Virus record (IMG/VR): IMGVR_UViG_3300025102_000154
Location: 1 to 31,400 of that record
Direction: 5' to 3' (one strand)
From: a virus
DNA: 31,400 nt
Position numbers and translations under genes: made by a program. This document shows, piece after piece, positions 1-8,733 of the stretch. Within the stretch, counting starts at the first letter, position 1. The number at the start of each line of letters is the position of its first letter. Under the pieces are notes generated by a model. That model had not been told where the DNA came from. It made no database searches and saw only the letters and a list, made by a program, of their open reading frames with translations.

Positions 1-596
1 CTAGAGGAACTAGCCAAGATGTAGCTTGTGGAATAATAGGTAGTCCTGTAGATGAAATAACAGTTAGCTTACTACACTCAGGTCAAACTATATTACCTAC
101 TTTTAGAACATTAACGTCAGGTATAGCAGCAAACGGTGCTTTAACAACTAACGATGTATCTTTAGATTACACCTATACTGCTCAACTTTCAGGTCAAATG
201 ACACCTTCTATAGATGTAGGAGATATTTTAACTACTACAGAAATTACCTCTTCTTTATTTGAGGGGAACTTTGAATTAATGAGAGTTTTAGAACACAATA
301 TATCAACTCAAAAAATAATATTACAAAGAAGGTACTTTAGCGGATCTAATCCTCAATTAGGAGGTTCAGGTACTATATCCGATGGTACTGAATTTTTTAA
401 GGTTGATAAAGTAGATGTAGTACAAGTAGACGAATTTGATACAAAATTAGATAGCGTAGGTTCGTCTATAGTATTTGTAAGAAATGGAAATTACCTAATT
501 CATACAGATGAATTTGGAACTGTTTTTAGTTCTTCAATATGTCCACCGCCTCTATTATTAGGTATAGATGATGATACTCCGGGAGGTAATGATTAA
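1..596 (+). CDS. C-terminal part of a phage structural protein (5' end outside window)
   Basis: An open frame enters from the left edge (first complete codon at base 3) and ends with TAA at 594-596, giving about 197 residues. The first internal ATG is at 198, but upstream codons are open and coding-like (rich in T, S, G and V), so the gene almost certainly starts before the window. The visible part is beta-rich and threonine/serine-rich, has no membrane segment, and ends in a proline-rich and acidic tail (PPPLLLGIDDDTPGG). I do not recognise a family. Its place directly before several structural genes, in the same orientation, suggests a virion or baseplate-type protein; this is inference from position and composition only. 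Confidence 0.65.
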   Translation, partial: RGTSQDVACGIIGSPVDEITVSLLHSGQTILPTFRTLTSGIAANGALTTNDVSLDYTYTAQLSGQMTPSIDVGDILTTTEITSSLFEGNFELMRVLEHNISTQKIILQRRYFSGSNPQLGGSGTISDGTEFFKVDKVDVVQVDEFDTKLDSVGSSIVFVRNGNYLIHTDEFGTVFSSSICPPPLLLGIDDDTPGGND

Positions 597-608
597 AACT
601 ATAAAACA

Positions 609-620
609 AGATATTTATAT
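609..620 (+). promoter_or_regulatory. Candidate phage promoter, TATTTATA class
   Basis: The gap before the gene at 640 contains AAGATATTTATA. The same core occurs in three other intergenic gaps (6210, 21986, 25747), each 21-37 bases before a start codon. The reverse complement of TATTTATA is TATAAATA, the T4 late -10 box, so orientation is ambiguous. All genes here are on the + strand, which favours a + strand element. Confidence 0.3.
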
Positions 621-639
621 AATATATAATAAATAAGAT

Positions 640-1299
640 ATGGGATACTTAGATAATTCAATAGTAACAGTTGATGCAATATTAACTAAAAAAGGTAGAG
701 AACTGCTCGCAAGAGGAGATGGTTCTTTCAAAATTACTCAATTTGCACTTTCAGATGATGAGATAGATTATACTTTATATAATCCTAACCATCCTTTAGG
801 TTCGCAGTACTACGGTCAAGCTATAGAAAACTTACCTCTGTTAGAAGCCTTTCCAGATGAAACTCAAATAATGAAATATAAACTGACTACCTTACCTAGA
901 GGTACTGCTAAACTTCCTGTATTAGATGTAGGCTTTACTTCAATAAGATTAAAACAAGGAGCTGCTCTTGCTATTACTCCTCAAACTCTTAATTACTTAG
1001 GTTCTTCTCAAACTTTCGAAACAGGAGGGTATGTAGCTACAATAGCAGATGCTAGGGTATTATCTACATATAACGGTGTAGGAATTAATACTCCCGAGGC
1101 TGAAAGATTAAATTCTACTACAACTTTAGGTACAAATGTATCTAAAACAGTTATAGGAACGTCTATCAACCTAACCGGAACAACAGTAAATACTTTATTT
1201 GCTGGTCAAACAACTTTACAAACAACCATAACAATCATAGGTAGAGATTCTGGAGCCAGAGTAACAGTACCGGTAACTATTGTTAGAGTAAATAATTAA
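640..1299 (+). CDS. Conserved phage structural protein
   Basis: 219 residues, ATG start after an A/T-rich leader without a Shine-Dalgarno motif. The N-terminal third contains a stretch I recognise from memory in uncultured marine tailed phages (TVDAILTKKGRELLARGDG, then KITQFALSDDEIDYTLYNP), which is polar and mixed alpha/beta. The C-terminal part (about residues 150-219) is a threonine-rich beta domain of Ig-like or fibre character ending VTIVRVNN. No enzyme motif, signal peptide or transmembrane segment is visible. It sits six bases before the next structural gene and is probably translated with it. Role in baseplate or tail is inferred from context; the exact structural position is unknown. 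Confidence 0.7.
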   Translation: MGYLDNSIVTVDAILTKKGRELLARGDGSFKITQFALSDDEIDYTLYNPNHPLGSQYYGQAIENLPLLEAFPDETQIMKYKLTTLPRGTAKLPVLDVGFTSIRLKQGAALAITPQTLNYLGSSQTFETGGYVATIADARVLSTYNGVGINTPEAERLNSTTTLGTNVSKTVIGTSINLTGTTVNTLFAGQTTLQTTITIIGRDSGARVTVPVTIVRVNN

Positions 1300-1305
1300 T
1301 AAGAT

Positions 1306-2349
1306 ATGTCATTTAAAAGATTAGATCCTGAAGATATTTCAATAAGCGCAGAATCAGTTGTCTCCCCAGCATGGAGTACAGGAGCAGTGGAGTTAAAAAC
1401 AGAATCCCCTTTTGGATTTTTTACCAGTGCAGGACAGATAGCTAGTAATACAGGTAATTTCTATACCGAAGTTTCTCATAAAGCAACTGATAATAGTACA
1501 AGTAGAGTACAGTTCGCTATAGCATATGGACACAAGACTGGTTTAGGAACACCTCCTTATAATACGAACGTAGCAGGTAAATCACCTTCTTCTACAATAT
1601 ACGGACAGTATAGAAATTTAGTATTCGGTGATGAAGAAGTAGATTTTACTTTTCAAGGAGGCACCTCAGACGATATCTATGTTATTTCTATTGATAGAGC
1701 AAGATATAAAGAAAAACTTTTCCCAGGTACTTTTAACATTAAACTAACTAGTGGTTCGGGAGCTAATAAAATTACTCTAGATTTAACAGATAATAGTAAC
1801 GATGTATCAACTACTTCTTTCGTAGATGCAGGTAGAGTATTTGATATAATTAGCGGGTCTGATGGAACAGGAGCAAACGTTCCTGGAGGTACAGGTTTAG
1901 TAGATGGAGCTAGTTACGGTAAATTTTTACCTGACGTAGGTGTTATTATTTTTAACGGAGCTTTAATTAATGCTTCTCAAGCTAATAAAGGATTAGATAT
2001 TAAGACTTCTACTAGTGTAGCATCTTCGGCAACTAAAAATACTAATATTTTCTTCGATGCAGTTAAAGCTGGTGATTCATTTAAGTTACAATCTGAAGAA
2101 ACTATATCTTCAAATTTTGTATTCGTTAGGGTAAGAAATAGCGAGTTTAATTATTCTACTAATCCTTCAAATGTTACGTCATCTGGAGAGCTTAGACATA
2201 ACGTAATGATAAATACACCTCAAGCATATATTACAACAGTAGGTCTTTACAATGATGATAACGATTTATTAGGTGTTGCTAAATTATCTAGACCTTTATT
2301 AAAAGATTTTACAAAAGAAGCATTAGTAAGAATTAAGCTTGACTATTAA
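1306..2349 (+). CDS. Phage structural protein, paralogous C-terminus with the next gene
   Basis: 347 residues, starting six bases after the previous stop. It is a beta-rich protein with many S, T, G and N residues. The last ~55 residues contain TTVGLYNDDNDLLGVAKLSRP, which matches the segment TTVGLYNDSNELIAVGKLGRP in the following gene. Both are followed by an I/V-LKLD beta strand. The shared segment suggests a common assembly or docking domain in two proteins of the same substructure (baseplate or tail). The N-terminal parts of the pair differ. No catalytic motif is seen. The stop at 2347-2349 lies three bases from the next ATG, so the two genes are probably translationally coupled. Confidence 0.7.
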   Translation: MSFKRLDPEDISISAESVVSPAWSTGAVELKTESPFGFFTSAGQIASNTGNFYTEVSHKATDNSTSRVQFAIAYGHKTGLGTPPYNTNVAGKSPSSTIYGQYRNLVFGDEEVDFTFQGGTSDDIYVISIDRARYKEKLFPGTFNIKLTSGSGANKITLDLTDNSNDVSTTSFVDAGRVFDIISGSDGTGANVPGGTGLVDGASYGKFLPDVGVIIFNGALINASQANKGLDIKTSTSVASSATKNTNIFFDAVKAGDSFKLQSEETISSNFVFVRVRNSEFNYSTNPSNVTSSGELRHNVMINTPQAYITTVGLYNDDNDLLGVAKLSRPLLKDFTKEALVRIKLDY

Positions 2350-2352
2350 TGA

Positions 2353-4095
2353 ATGAGTGCTTACAAAAAATTAAATCAACAAGATGCATATATATCGACT
2401 TATACCTCACGTAAATCGTGGATAGTAAGTGGAAGTCAATATAGAGAGCTTGGTATAAATAATATCAAAGGAATGGTAGGTTATGAAAACCTATTAGAAT
2501 TTGATTCGGATACTACTATAGCAGGTAATCAAGCTACAACTTCAAGTACTGCATTTAACAGCCAACTTATTTACGATAGTATACATCATCTATACTATAA
2601 TGAATTTCAACAAGGTATTTTAACGACATCGAGTTCTTACGAAAGCTATTTACAATCATCTTTTGAAGTCAGCGGTTCTCGTTACTTAAATAATAGGGTA
2701 GCAATTTTTTCTTTACCAAAAGAAATGTACGGTACTCATATAGAACCTTTTTCTGTATCTATTACTCCTGATCTTTTTAACAGCGGTAGTGAAGGTACTG
2801 GTAGTTTAGACAACTATATGGATAACAACTACTCAACTGATTTAGGAGTCGATTCTATTGACGTCGCAAATAACCTATATATAGAAAATGTAGAGTATTT
2901 ATTCGGCAGCTCAAATCCTAACTGTACCTTAACTGAATTAGATTATTTAGCAGATGAAGATTCATATGTAGATGAAAGCACCAAAGAGTACATAGTTCAT
3001 TCTACCTCAGCAAGATCTTGTAATGATATAGTTGACGATGGTGAAGGTAGACTTTACTTTAAATTTTCAGAACCGAGAAAATATGTAGGTAATGTTATAT
3101 ATACCCACGGACAGTTAATAATTACAGACGAAATAGTAGCTATGTACTATAACAGTTACTTTAACGCAGTACTTAAGTGGAAATCAAATTTACCTATTTT
3201 TACTCATAATTATCACTGTAAATTTAAAACTAATGAATTTAACTACTCTTTGAATAAGACTATATTACAAAATTCTGACGGATTAGCTAAAAGCTTTGTA
3301 ACCGGTTCTTTTTTCCAGCCTTATTTTACAACTGTAGGTTTATACAATGATAGTAATGAATTAATTGCAGTAGGAAAATTAGGAAGACCTACTCCTAAAT
3401 CTACCGATACCGACATGTCAGTAATTTTAAAGTTAGATATGAATTTTGGTTCAGATAGACTTTTAGGTGGTAGAATTGCTGCCGCTGTAACTGGTTCTGA
3501 AAATCCTAATCCATATACTGTATCAGGCCCTCCTTGTAGTATGTTCTTTACTTTTAGAAATTATTATAGAAAAAACGGTCATGGTACTACCTGGAGTAAT
3601 GAACCTAAATCTGGAGACAAAAAATACTTAGATACAGGAGGTTATGAATTATTTAGAAAAAGAACGTTAGCTACAGCCATACCTAAAAATAATAATATTG
3701 AACCAGGAACGGTAGGTAATTTTAGAAAAATTCATCAAAATATTACCAATGAACTTCCTGCCCAGTTTAGAGAGCATTCTAATAGTCCAATAAATAGAGA
3801 AAGTGAAGTACCAAGATGTTATGTAGATGTTAAAGTAGATATTACGTACGACGGTAACAACTCTCTTTTATATACATTTAGTTATTTCCGTACATCAAGT
3901 AGTATCCCAGCTAACACAACTTATTCTCCCAATCCAAATCAACCTTTAGATAGATCAATAGCTTTCTTTAGAGATAAGATAATGAGCTATTTATTAGAAA
4001 GCAATCCAAGTTGCGATTTTGATTTTGAGTACCCAAGTGCTAGCGATGATACAGTTATTGCAAATAGTAGTAACAGTCAAACTAGTAAATATTAA
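2353..4095 (+). CDS. Large phage structural protein, sharing a domain with its upstream neighbour
   Basis: 580 residues, Tyr/Asn/Ser-rich, with no membrane segment or signal peptide. The domain shared with the upstream gene (FTTVGLYNDSNELIAVGKLGRP) lies near residues 325-347 rather than at the C-terminus. About 230 residues follow it, including an aromatic and charged region and an acidic, serine-rich end. I do not recognise the full-length family. Position between structural genes and fibre genes, and the shared domain, argue for a baseplate or tail-periphery protein. The gene ends with TAA at 4093-4095; the next 333 bases contain no gene but a group I intron-like RNA. Confidence 0.7.
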   Translation: MSAYKKLNQQDAYISTYTSRKSWIVSGSQYRELGINNIKGMVGYENLLEFDSDTTIAGNQATTSSTAFNSQLIYDSIHHLYYNEFQQGILTTSSSYESYLQSSFEVSGSRYLNNRVAIFSLPKEMYGTHIEPFSVSITPDLFNSGSEGTGSLDNYMDNNYSTDLGVDSIDVANNLYIENVEYLFGSSNPNCTLTELDYLADEDSYVDESTKEYIVHSTSARSCNDIVDDGEGRLYFKFSEPRKYVGNVIYTHGQLIITDEIVAMYYNSYFNAVLKWKSNLPIFTHNYHCKFKTNEFNYSLNKTILQNSDGLAKSFVTGSFFQPYFTTVGLYNDSNELIAVGKLGRPTPKSTDTDMSVILKLDMNFGSDRLLGGRIAAAVTGSENPNPYTVSGPPCSMFFTFRNYYRKNGHGTTWSNEPKSGDKKYLDTGGYELFRKRTLATAIPKNNNIEPGTVGNFRKIHQNITNELPAQFREHSNSPINRESEVPRCYVDVKVDITYDGNNSLLYTFSYFRTSSSIPANTTYSPNPNQPLDRSIAFFRDKIMSYLLESNPSCDFDFEYPSASDDTVIANSSNSQTSKY

Positions 4096-4127
4096 TTAAA
4101 AAATAAAAATATAAGAAAAAAATAAGT

Positions 4128-4354
4128 CCTCATTAAACTGGGTGAATTGCTGGAAACTCCTTAGAGCTTTAACTACCGAAGCGTAACAATGTTAAAGATT
4201 GGACAATCAGCAGCCAAGCTATAAGCCATCTTATAGAAGGTTCAGAGACTACTGGAGAGAAAAAGGGTTCTCTTAATAACCAGAATTAGCGCCCAGCAGA
4301 ATTTATTCTGATGATATAGTCCGATCTTTATGGAAACATAAAGTTAACATAATG
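4128..4354 (+). ncRNA. Group IA self-splicing intron core, without ORF, in an intergenic gap
   Basis: Conserved core elements appear in the correct order. P3 is CTGGGT (4138-4143) with GCCCAG (4291-4296). P4 is GCTG (4149-4152) with CAGC (around 4209-4214). J4/5 is GAAA. P5 is extended by the perfect CTTTAAC/GTTAAAG stem (4167-4173/4191-4197). P6a is CTATAA/TTATAG (4219-4224/4231-4236). P7 is GACTA (4247-4251) with TAGTC (4317-4321). A P7.1/P7.2-type hairpin lies at 4252-4284, P8 is CAGAA/TTCTG (4297-4310), and P9 is CTTTATG-GAAA-CATAAAG with a GNRA loop. The 3' end GTTAACATAATG resembles phage introns, so the terminal G is probably 4354. I could not find a convincing P1, so the 5' splice site is uncertain. 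No endonuclease gene is inside. Confidence 0.8.
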
Positions 4355-4357
4355 TTG

Positions 4358-4405
4358 GTTGATGTATACCGGGGTCATCGGGCTCCTTGTCGGCCGAGGA
4401 TTAAC
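4358..4405 (+). other. GC-rich hairpin downstream of the intron core
   Basis: GTTGAT (4358-4363) can pair with ATTAAC (4400-4405), enclosing a GC-rich stretch (4368-4399, 23 of 32 bases G or C) that itself contains TCGG/CCGA pairing. The window is otherwise about one third GC. There is no U-run directly after it, so it is not a standard intrinsic terminator. It may be a P9.2-like extension of the ribozyme, a 3' exon remnant, or a leader structure for the fibre gene at 4429. Confidence 0.45.
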
Positions 4406-4428
4406 ATAAAAATTTTAAAAAAAATAAA

Positions 4429-6195
4429 ATGAGTATAGTTCTTAGAGTAAACAAAGGCTCAGCCTTGACCTACCACGAAATGGATAGAAACCAATCTTCG
4501 TTTTTCTATTCTAGTTCTTTGGATCCTACAGGTACTAAAATGAGATTATTCTATACCGGTAGTTCTGCATTAAATGAAAGCGGTTTAGATTTTGCTCCTG
4601 ATAGGTATCAAGAAATCCCATTTCCAACAGCCCCAGAAATAAATATACCGGAAGCAGTAGCAGCTGGTTCTAACTCACAGATTCAGTTTAACGATGACGG
4701 TTCCTTTGGAGCTGATACTCTTTTTACTTTTAATAAAGATAAAAATGCAATGGGCATCGGGGGTAATCCTGATAACGGCTATAAGATAACAGTAACAGCT
4801 GAACAAAGCCGACCTGCAAATATAGGACTAAGAGGTTTAAGCACAGTTGAATCTGCACAAAAAGCTAACTTAGAGTTTATTGAAGATTCCAATGTATTAG
4901 GTTCTATAGGTAGAACTAATATTAATGATCAACATATATACTTTGGTCATACTTTTAAATTAAACGGAGGTACCGAGTTTGGTAAAATAAATATATCAAT
5001 TACTGATGATCAAATCCTATCTACCTCAGATGCAATAGTAGGTACTTTTACTAAATTAAATAATGGAGATAAAACATTTGGCGTAGGAACTCAAAGTCCT
5101 AACAGAAATATATCAGTAGCTGGAACACCCGGTTTAGGAATATCTGTAGCGGGTATAGCAGAAAATGAAAGTTACTTACAGCCTCTTTATGGAGACATTC
5201 TAAATGCTACTGACTCAGTAGGATCTTTCTTTATACCTGCTTCATCAAACCCAGCAGGCCTTTTAATTTCTTCACCTAACGGCAACGAAGGAGGAAATGT
5301 AGTATTAAATGTTAATACAGATACTAGCAAAAAAGAAGCATTTAATATAGTTAGTACTCAACAATCAGATTTTTCTACTGATAGAGTAACTGACAATACA
5401 GCTTGTATGTTAGCATCTTTTAGAGTAGATGGTAAACACGGAATTAATACTCAAAGAGGATCAGTTACTGGATTAAATATTGTAGGTAACGTATCGAGTT
5501 CAGGATATGTTTCTATAGGAACTGTACCGGACGAAGAAACCGTAGGCGATGTAACCGTTATCGGTGTAGATGCTGTAGGTAAAGTACATAAGTCTAAGGC
5601 AGCACCAGTACCGATCGGAGGTATTATAATGTGGTCAGGAGCAGTTGATGCTCTACCTGCAGGTTTTTATTTATGTGACGGTGATAACGGTACTCCTGAT
5701 TTAAGAGACCGATTTATAGCAGGAGCTAGTAATACTTCAGGTGCCCCTACAACAACAGTATCAGGATCAAGCGCAGTAACATCAGCATCACCAACATTTA
5801 CTCCAAGCGGTATTTTAACTATAACCAAGCTTACTAAAGAAAATATTCCTCCTCACCATCACTTCTTTGTAGGAGATGATAATCTATACAATGGTATGAG
5901 TCCTGCAAACAGCAGTGGTGGTACTAATTCCTATGACAATGTCGGCGGAACTGGAGCAACCGGTACTCAATCTGGCTTGAGACAAATATTTGGGTATGAT
6001 GCTGATAGCTCTAATAGTAGCGGGGATAAAAGAAGACTATTTAGAACAAGTGATAATAATGCAAGTAGTTTAGGAACTAGCGACGCAGTAATGACTATAG
6101 CTACAACTGTTGCACCATCTGGTTCTCTAACTATGAATGCAGCAACTGTGATACCACCGTATTATGCATTAGCATTTATAATGTATAAAGGATAA
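4429..6195 (+). CDS. Tail fibre protein with phage tail collar domain
   Basis: 588 residues. The N-terminus (VNKGSALTYHEMDRN, residues 7-21, followed by FFYSSS) matches the N-terminus of the next fibre gene and is probably a virion-docking segment. The middle is a beta-rich fibre shaft. At about residues 390-435 comes a phage tail collar domain (PIGGIIMWSG, LPAGFYLCDG, GTPDLRDRFIAGA), then NIPPHHH and a glycine/serine-rich tip, ending IPPYYALAFIMYKG as collar-domain tips usually do. T4 gp12 (short tail fibre) is the best-known member of the family. Expected to trimerise and contact the host surface. The unusual leader upstream holds the intron and GC hairpin; the ATG is preceded by an A/T-rich run with no Shine-Dalgarno. 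Confidence 0.85.
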   Translation: MSIVLRVNKGSALTYHEMDRNQSSFFYSSSLDPTGTKMRLFYTGSSALNESGLDFAPDRYQEIPFPTAPEINIPEAVAAGSNSQIQFNDDGSFGADTLFTFNKDKNAMGIGGNPDNGYKITVTAEQSRPANIGLRGLSTVESAQKANLEFIEDSNVLGSIGRTNINDQHIYFGHTFKLNGGTEFGKINISITDDQILSTSDAIVGTFTKLNNGDKTFGVGTQSPNRNISVAGTPGLGISVAGIAENESYLQPLYGDILNATDSVGSFFIPASSNPAGLLISSPNGNEGGNVVLNVNTDTSKKEAFNIVSTQQSDFSTDRVTDNTACMLASFRVDGKHGINTQRGSVTGLNIVGNVSSSGYVSIGTVPDEETVGDVTVIGVDAVGKVHKSKAAPVPIGGIIMWSGAVDALPAGFYLCDGDNGTPDLRDRFIAGASNTSGAPTTTVSGSSAVTSASPTFTPSGILTITKLTKENIPPHHHFFVGDDNLYNGMSPANSSGGTNSYDNVGGTGATGTQSGLRQIFGYDADSSNSSGDKRRLFRTSDNNASSLGTSDAVMTIATTVAPSGSLTMNAATVIPPYYALAFIMYKG

Positions 6196-6209
6196 TAAAG
6201 AATTAAAAA

Positions 6210-6221
6210 AAGATATTTATA
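6210..6221 (+). promoter_or_regulatory. Candidate phage promoter, TATTTATA class
   Basis: AAGATATTTATA in the 39-base gap before the fibre gene at 6235, identical over 12 bases to the site at 609-620. Placed about 21 bases before the ATG. Motif is inferred from recurrence only. Confidence 0.3.
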
Positions 6222-6234
6222 ATAAAAATATAAA

Positions 6235-8733
6235 ATGGCGATACCAGGATTAACTTATAGACTCGTAAAAGGTAGTGCTCTGACCCATCAAGAGATGGAC
6301 AATAATTTCAGATCTCTAATCTATTCAAGTTCTATAGAAGACGGTGGAGATACTCTTCATTTACATTTCGACACTTTAACCGGAACTGATAAGCATATTA
6401 TCCCTCTAAGTGGAGGTTCAGGAGGTTTAACCATATCTGGTAATAGCAATAATAGGGTAGTTACGGCAACAGGAACATCCGGTCTTATACAGGGAGAAAG
6501 TAATTTTACTTTTGACGGTGATGTACTAACAGTAACCGGTAGGTTAGTCTTAGGTGACAGTGATGATAATACCTTAGTTGGTTCTCTAGCAGGCTCTTCA
6601 CCTGGATCAGCTGAATGCAACGTATTAATAGGTAAATCAGTAGCAACTAATATAGCCGGTAATAATAACGTAGGTATAGGAGGAAGCTCTTTAGTAGCAG
6701 GTGTTAGTATAAGTAATAACGTATCTCTTGGACATTCTACCTTATCTACTATGACTACAGGTATTAAAAATGTAGCAGTAGGAGATACAGCAGGTCAAAA
6801 CAATACCAATGGTAATTGTAATATCTACATAGGATACGGAGCAGGACCTAGCTCAACTACTACGCAGTCTAAAAAATTATACATAAATAACCAAGCAACA
6901 GATACTCCTTTAATATTAGGAGATTTTCAAACTGGTCAGGTAACTATTAATTCTCAAGTATCTGCTTCAATATTTAGCGGTTCATTCGTAGGAGATGGAA
7001 GCGGTATAACAGGAGTAACTACATCAGCTGAATGGGATGGGACTTTAGATGGCAATGCGCAGATAAGCGGTTCTCTCATAGTATCCGGATCATCAATTAA
7101 TGTTGATTTCATAAATACAACTGCTATATCAGGTTCAATCTTTTCCGGTTCATTTGTTGGAAACGGATCAGGCCTAACAGGCATTACAGCTACTGGATTT
7201 CCTTTTTCAGGTTCAGCTGAAATAACCGGCAGCTTAAGAGTACAAGGCCCTACTGTAATTACAGGTTCCACATTAATTACCGGTTCATTAGAAGTATCTG
7301 GGAGTACTTTCCCATCTGGCTCTTCTATTAATTTAATAGGTAAAACTATCATAGATGGTGATATAGAAATTTTTAATCCTTCTAATAACACCATAGCTAT
7401 AGGTAAAGATATACTCCTCGGTCAAGGTGACTGTCCAACTAATGTTAGTAGTACTACAAATAGTGTATTTATAGGACATGGCGCAGCTACACATACTATT
7501 ACGGGGGATCAAGTAGTTATAGGTAAGTCGGCAGCTACATGTGGAATTCAAAGAGGTGTAGCAGTAGGGTATCAAGCTAGTAGAGTTGCAAGAGGTAGAG
7601 GTGGAGTAGCAATAGGGTATAGAGCTTTAGGCTCTTTTAATCCTGCATTAGGATGTAATAATATAGCTATAGGATGCAAAGCAATGTCTGGAAATCCTCA
7701 CCACGGTAATAATAATGTAGGTATAGGTGAATGTAGCTTATACGTAAATCAATGCGGAAGAGATAATACAGCTGTAGGTGGATGTAGTTTACGTTGTTCA
7801 ATAGGGATAAACTCCTCGGACGGTGTTGGAAATACTGCTTTAGGATTTGGTGCAGGAGCTGAAGCTAAATTTGGTAATTGCAATGTGTACATAGGAAGAT
7901 GTGCTGGACCTAGTGTTGCTTTTGACAACATGCCCAATACTGAATCTAATAAATTATATATTAGTAACGATAGAGGTTACCCACTTATAGGAGGTTCCTT
8001 CGCTAAATCAAAACCTTTTGTTACTATAAGCGGTTCGTTACACGTAAGTCACTCAGTTGAAGCACGCTCTTTCACAGGGTCATTCCAAGGAGATGGTTCA
8101 GGTATAACAGGTATTACAGTTTCTGCTTTTCCTCTTAATGGAGATGCAGTAATAACAGGTTCCTTATTAGTTTCTGGATCTAATCAAAATATAGACTTTA
8201 CTTTAGCTGAAGCAGGAGTAAGTGGATCGTTTAGCGGTTCATACGTAGGTAACGGCTCAGGGCTTACAGGAGTTACTTCAGAATGGGACGGTTCAAGAAA
8301 CGGTAATTCAAGCATAACAGGATCATTGATAGTATCTGGAGCCTTAGACGTATCTAGTACAGTAACATTAGGTTCATCTGGATATCCAGGAGGACCAGGA
8401 GTTGAAATGATACATTTTCATTCTGCAAGTTTATCCGGTATTCATAATATACAGAGTTTTGCTATATCTTCAACCGGTTATACTGGTTTTAAAGCAGACT
8501 ATTCTCTATTCGATAACGATGAAGATGAGAAAAAAATAGGTACACTATTAGGTGCTTGGGATCAAGCAGGAGGAGAAACTCTGAACGATTCTCATACAAT
8601 TGCAACAGGAAATATAGTAGGTACATCATTTAGTATAGATTCAGACGGATCAACAGCAATATTAAAACTTAACGCTGGTAGCGGTACATATCACATTAAT
8701 ATGTTAATTACAGCATTTAAACGACAAGTATAA
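6235..8733 (+). CDS. Long tail fibre / YadA-like adhesin A
   Basis: 832 residues. Residues 8-30 repeat the docking motif of the preceding gene (VKGSALTHQEMDNNFRSL, then IYSSS). Two blocks of YadA-head-type beta-roll repeats follow (NNVGIG, NVAVGDTA, NTAVGG, NTALGFGAGA), at about residues 120-225 and 385-590. Each ends in a NCN-I/V-YIG..AGP segment and a KLYI-N/S-N..PLI.G-S/D-F module. Between and after them are four copies of a short GDGSG-I/L-TG repeat and 'VITGSLLVSG' strands. The C-terminal ~110 residues are a different beta domain ending MLITAFKRQV. Expected to be a trimeric host-recognition fibre. The LYI..PLI.GDF module is typical of flavobacterial adhesin-like proteins, which supports a Bacteroidetes host. 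No intramolecular chaperone domain is evident. Confidence 0.8.
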   Translation: MAIPGLTYRLVKGSALTHQEMDNNFRSLIYSSSIEDGGDTLHLHFDTLTGTDKHIIPLSGGSGGLTISGNSNNRVVTATGTSGLIQGESNFTFDGDVLTVTGRLVLGDSDDNTLVGSLAGSSPGSAECNVLIGKSVATNIAGNNNVGIGGSSLVAGVSISNNVSLGHSTLSTMTTGIKNVAVGDTAGQNNTNGNCNIYIGYGAGPSSTTTQSKKLYINNQATDTPLILGDFQTGQVTINSQVSASIFSGSFVGDGSGITGVTTSAEWDGTLDGNAQISGSLIVSGSSINVDFINTTAISGSIFSGSFVGNGSGLTGITATGFPFSGSAEITGSLRVQGPTVITGSTLITGSLEVSGSTFPSGSSINLIGKTIIDGDIEIFNPSNNTIAIGKDILLGQGDCPTNVSSTTNSVFIGHGAATHTITGDQVVIGKSAATCGIQRGVAVGYQASRVARGRGGVAIGYRALGSFNPALGCNNIAIGCKAMSGNPHHGNNNVGIGECSLYVNQCGRDNTAVGGCSLRCSIGINSSDGVGNTALGFGAGAEAKFGNCNVYIGRCAGPSVAFDNMPNTESNKLYISNDRGYPLIGGSFAKSKPFVTISGSLHVSHSVEARSFTGSFQGDGSGITGITVSAFPLNGDAVITGSLLVSGSNQNIDFTLAEAGVSGSFSGSYVGNGSGLTGVTSEWDGSRNGNSSITGSLIVSGALDVSSTVTLGSSGYPGGPGVEMIHFHSASLSGIHNIQSFAISSTGYTGFKADYSLFDNDEDEKKIGTLLGAWDQAGGETLNDSHTIATGNIVGTSFSIDSDGSTAILKLNAGSGTYHINMLITAFKRQV

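Noticed and set aside
4368-4420. Intrinsic terminator after the GC-rich hairpin
   Set aside because: The hairpin is followed by AACATAAAAATT rather than a U-run in the RNA, so it does not fit the usual form.
4096-4428. tRNA gene in the long gap
   Set aside because: No cloverleaf with a T-arm GTTCGA-type loop or acceptor pairing could be drawn; the fold is explained by the intron core.
6357-7937. Several antisense ORFs of 60-150 codons opposite the fibre genes
   Set aside because: They mirror the Gly/Ser/Thr repeat codons of the fibre genes, encode proline/valine-rich sequence with no family features, and have no spacing or context of their own.
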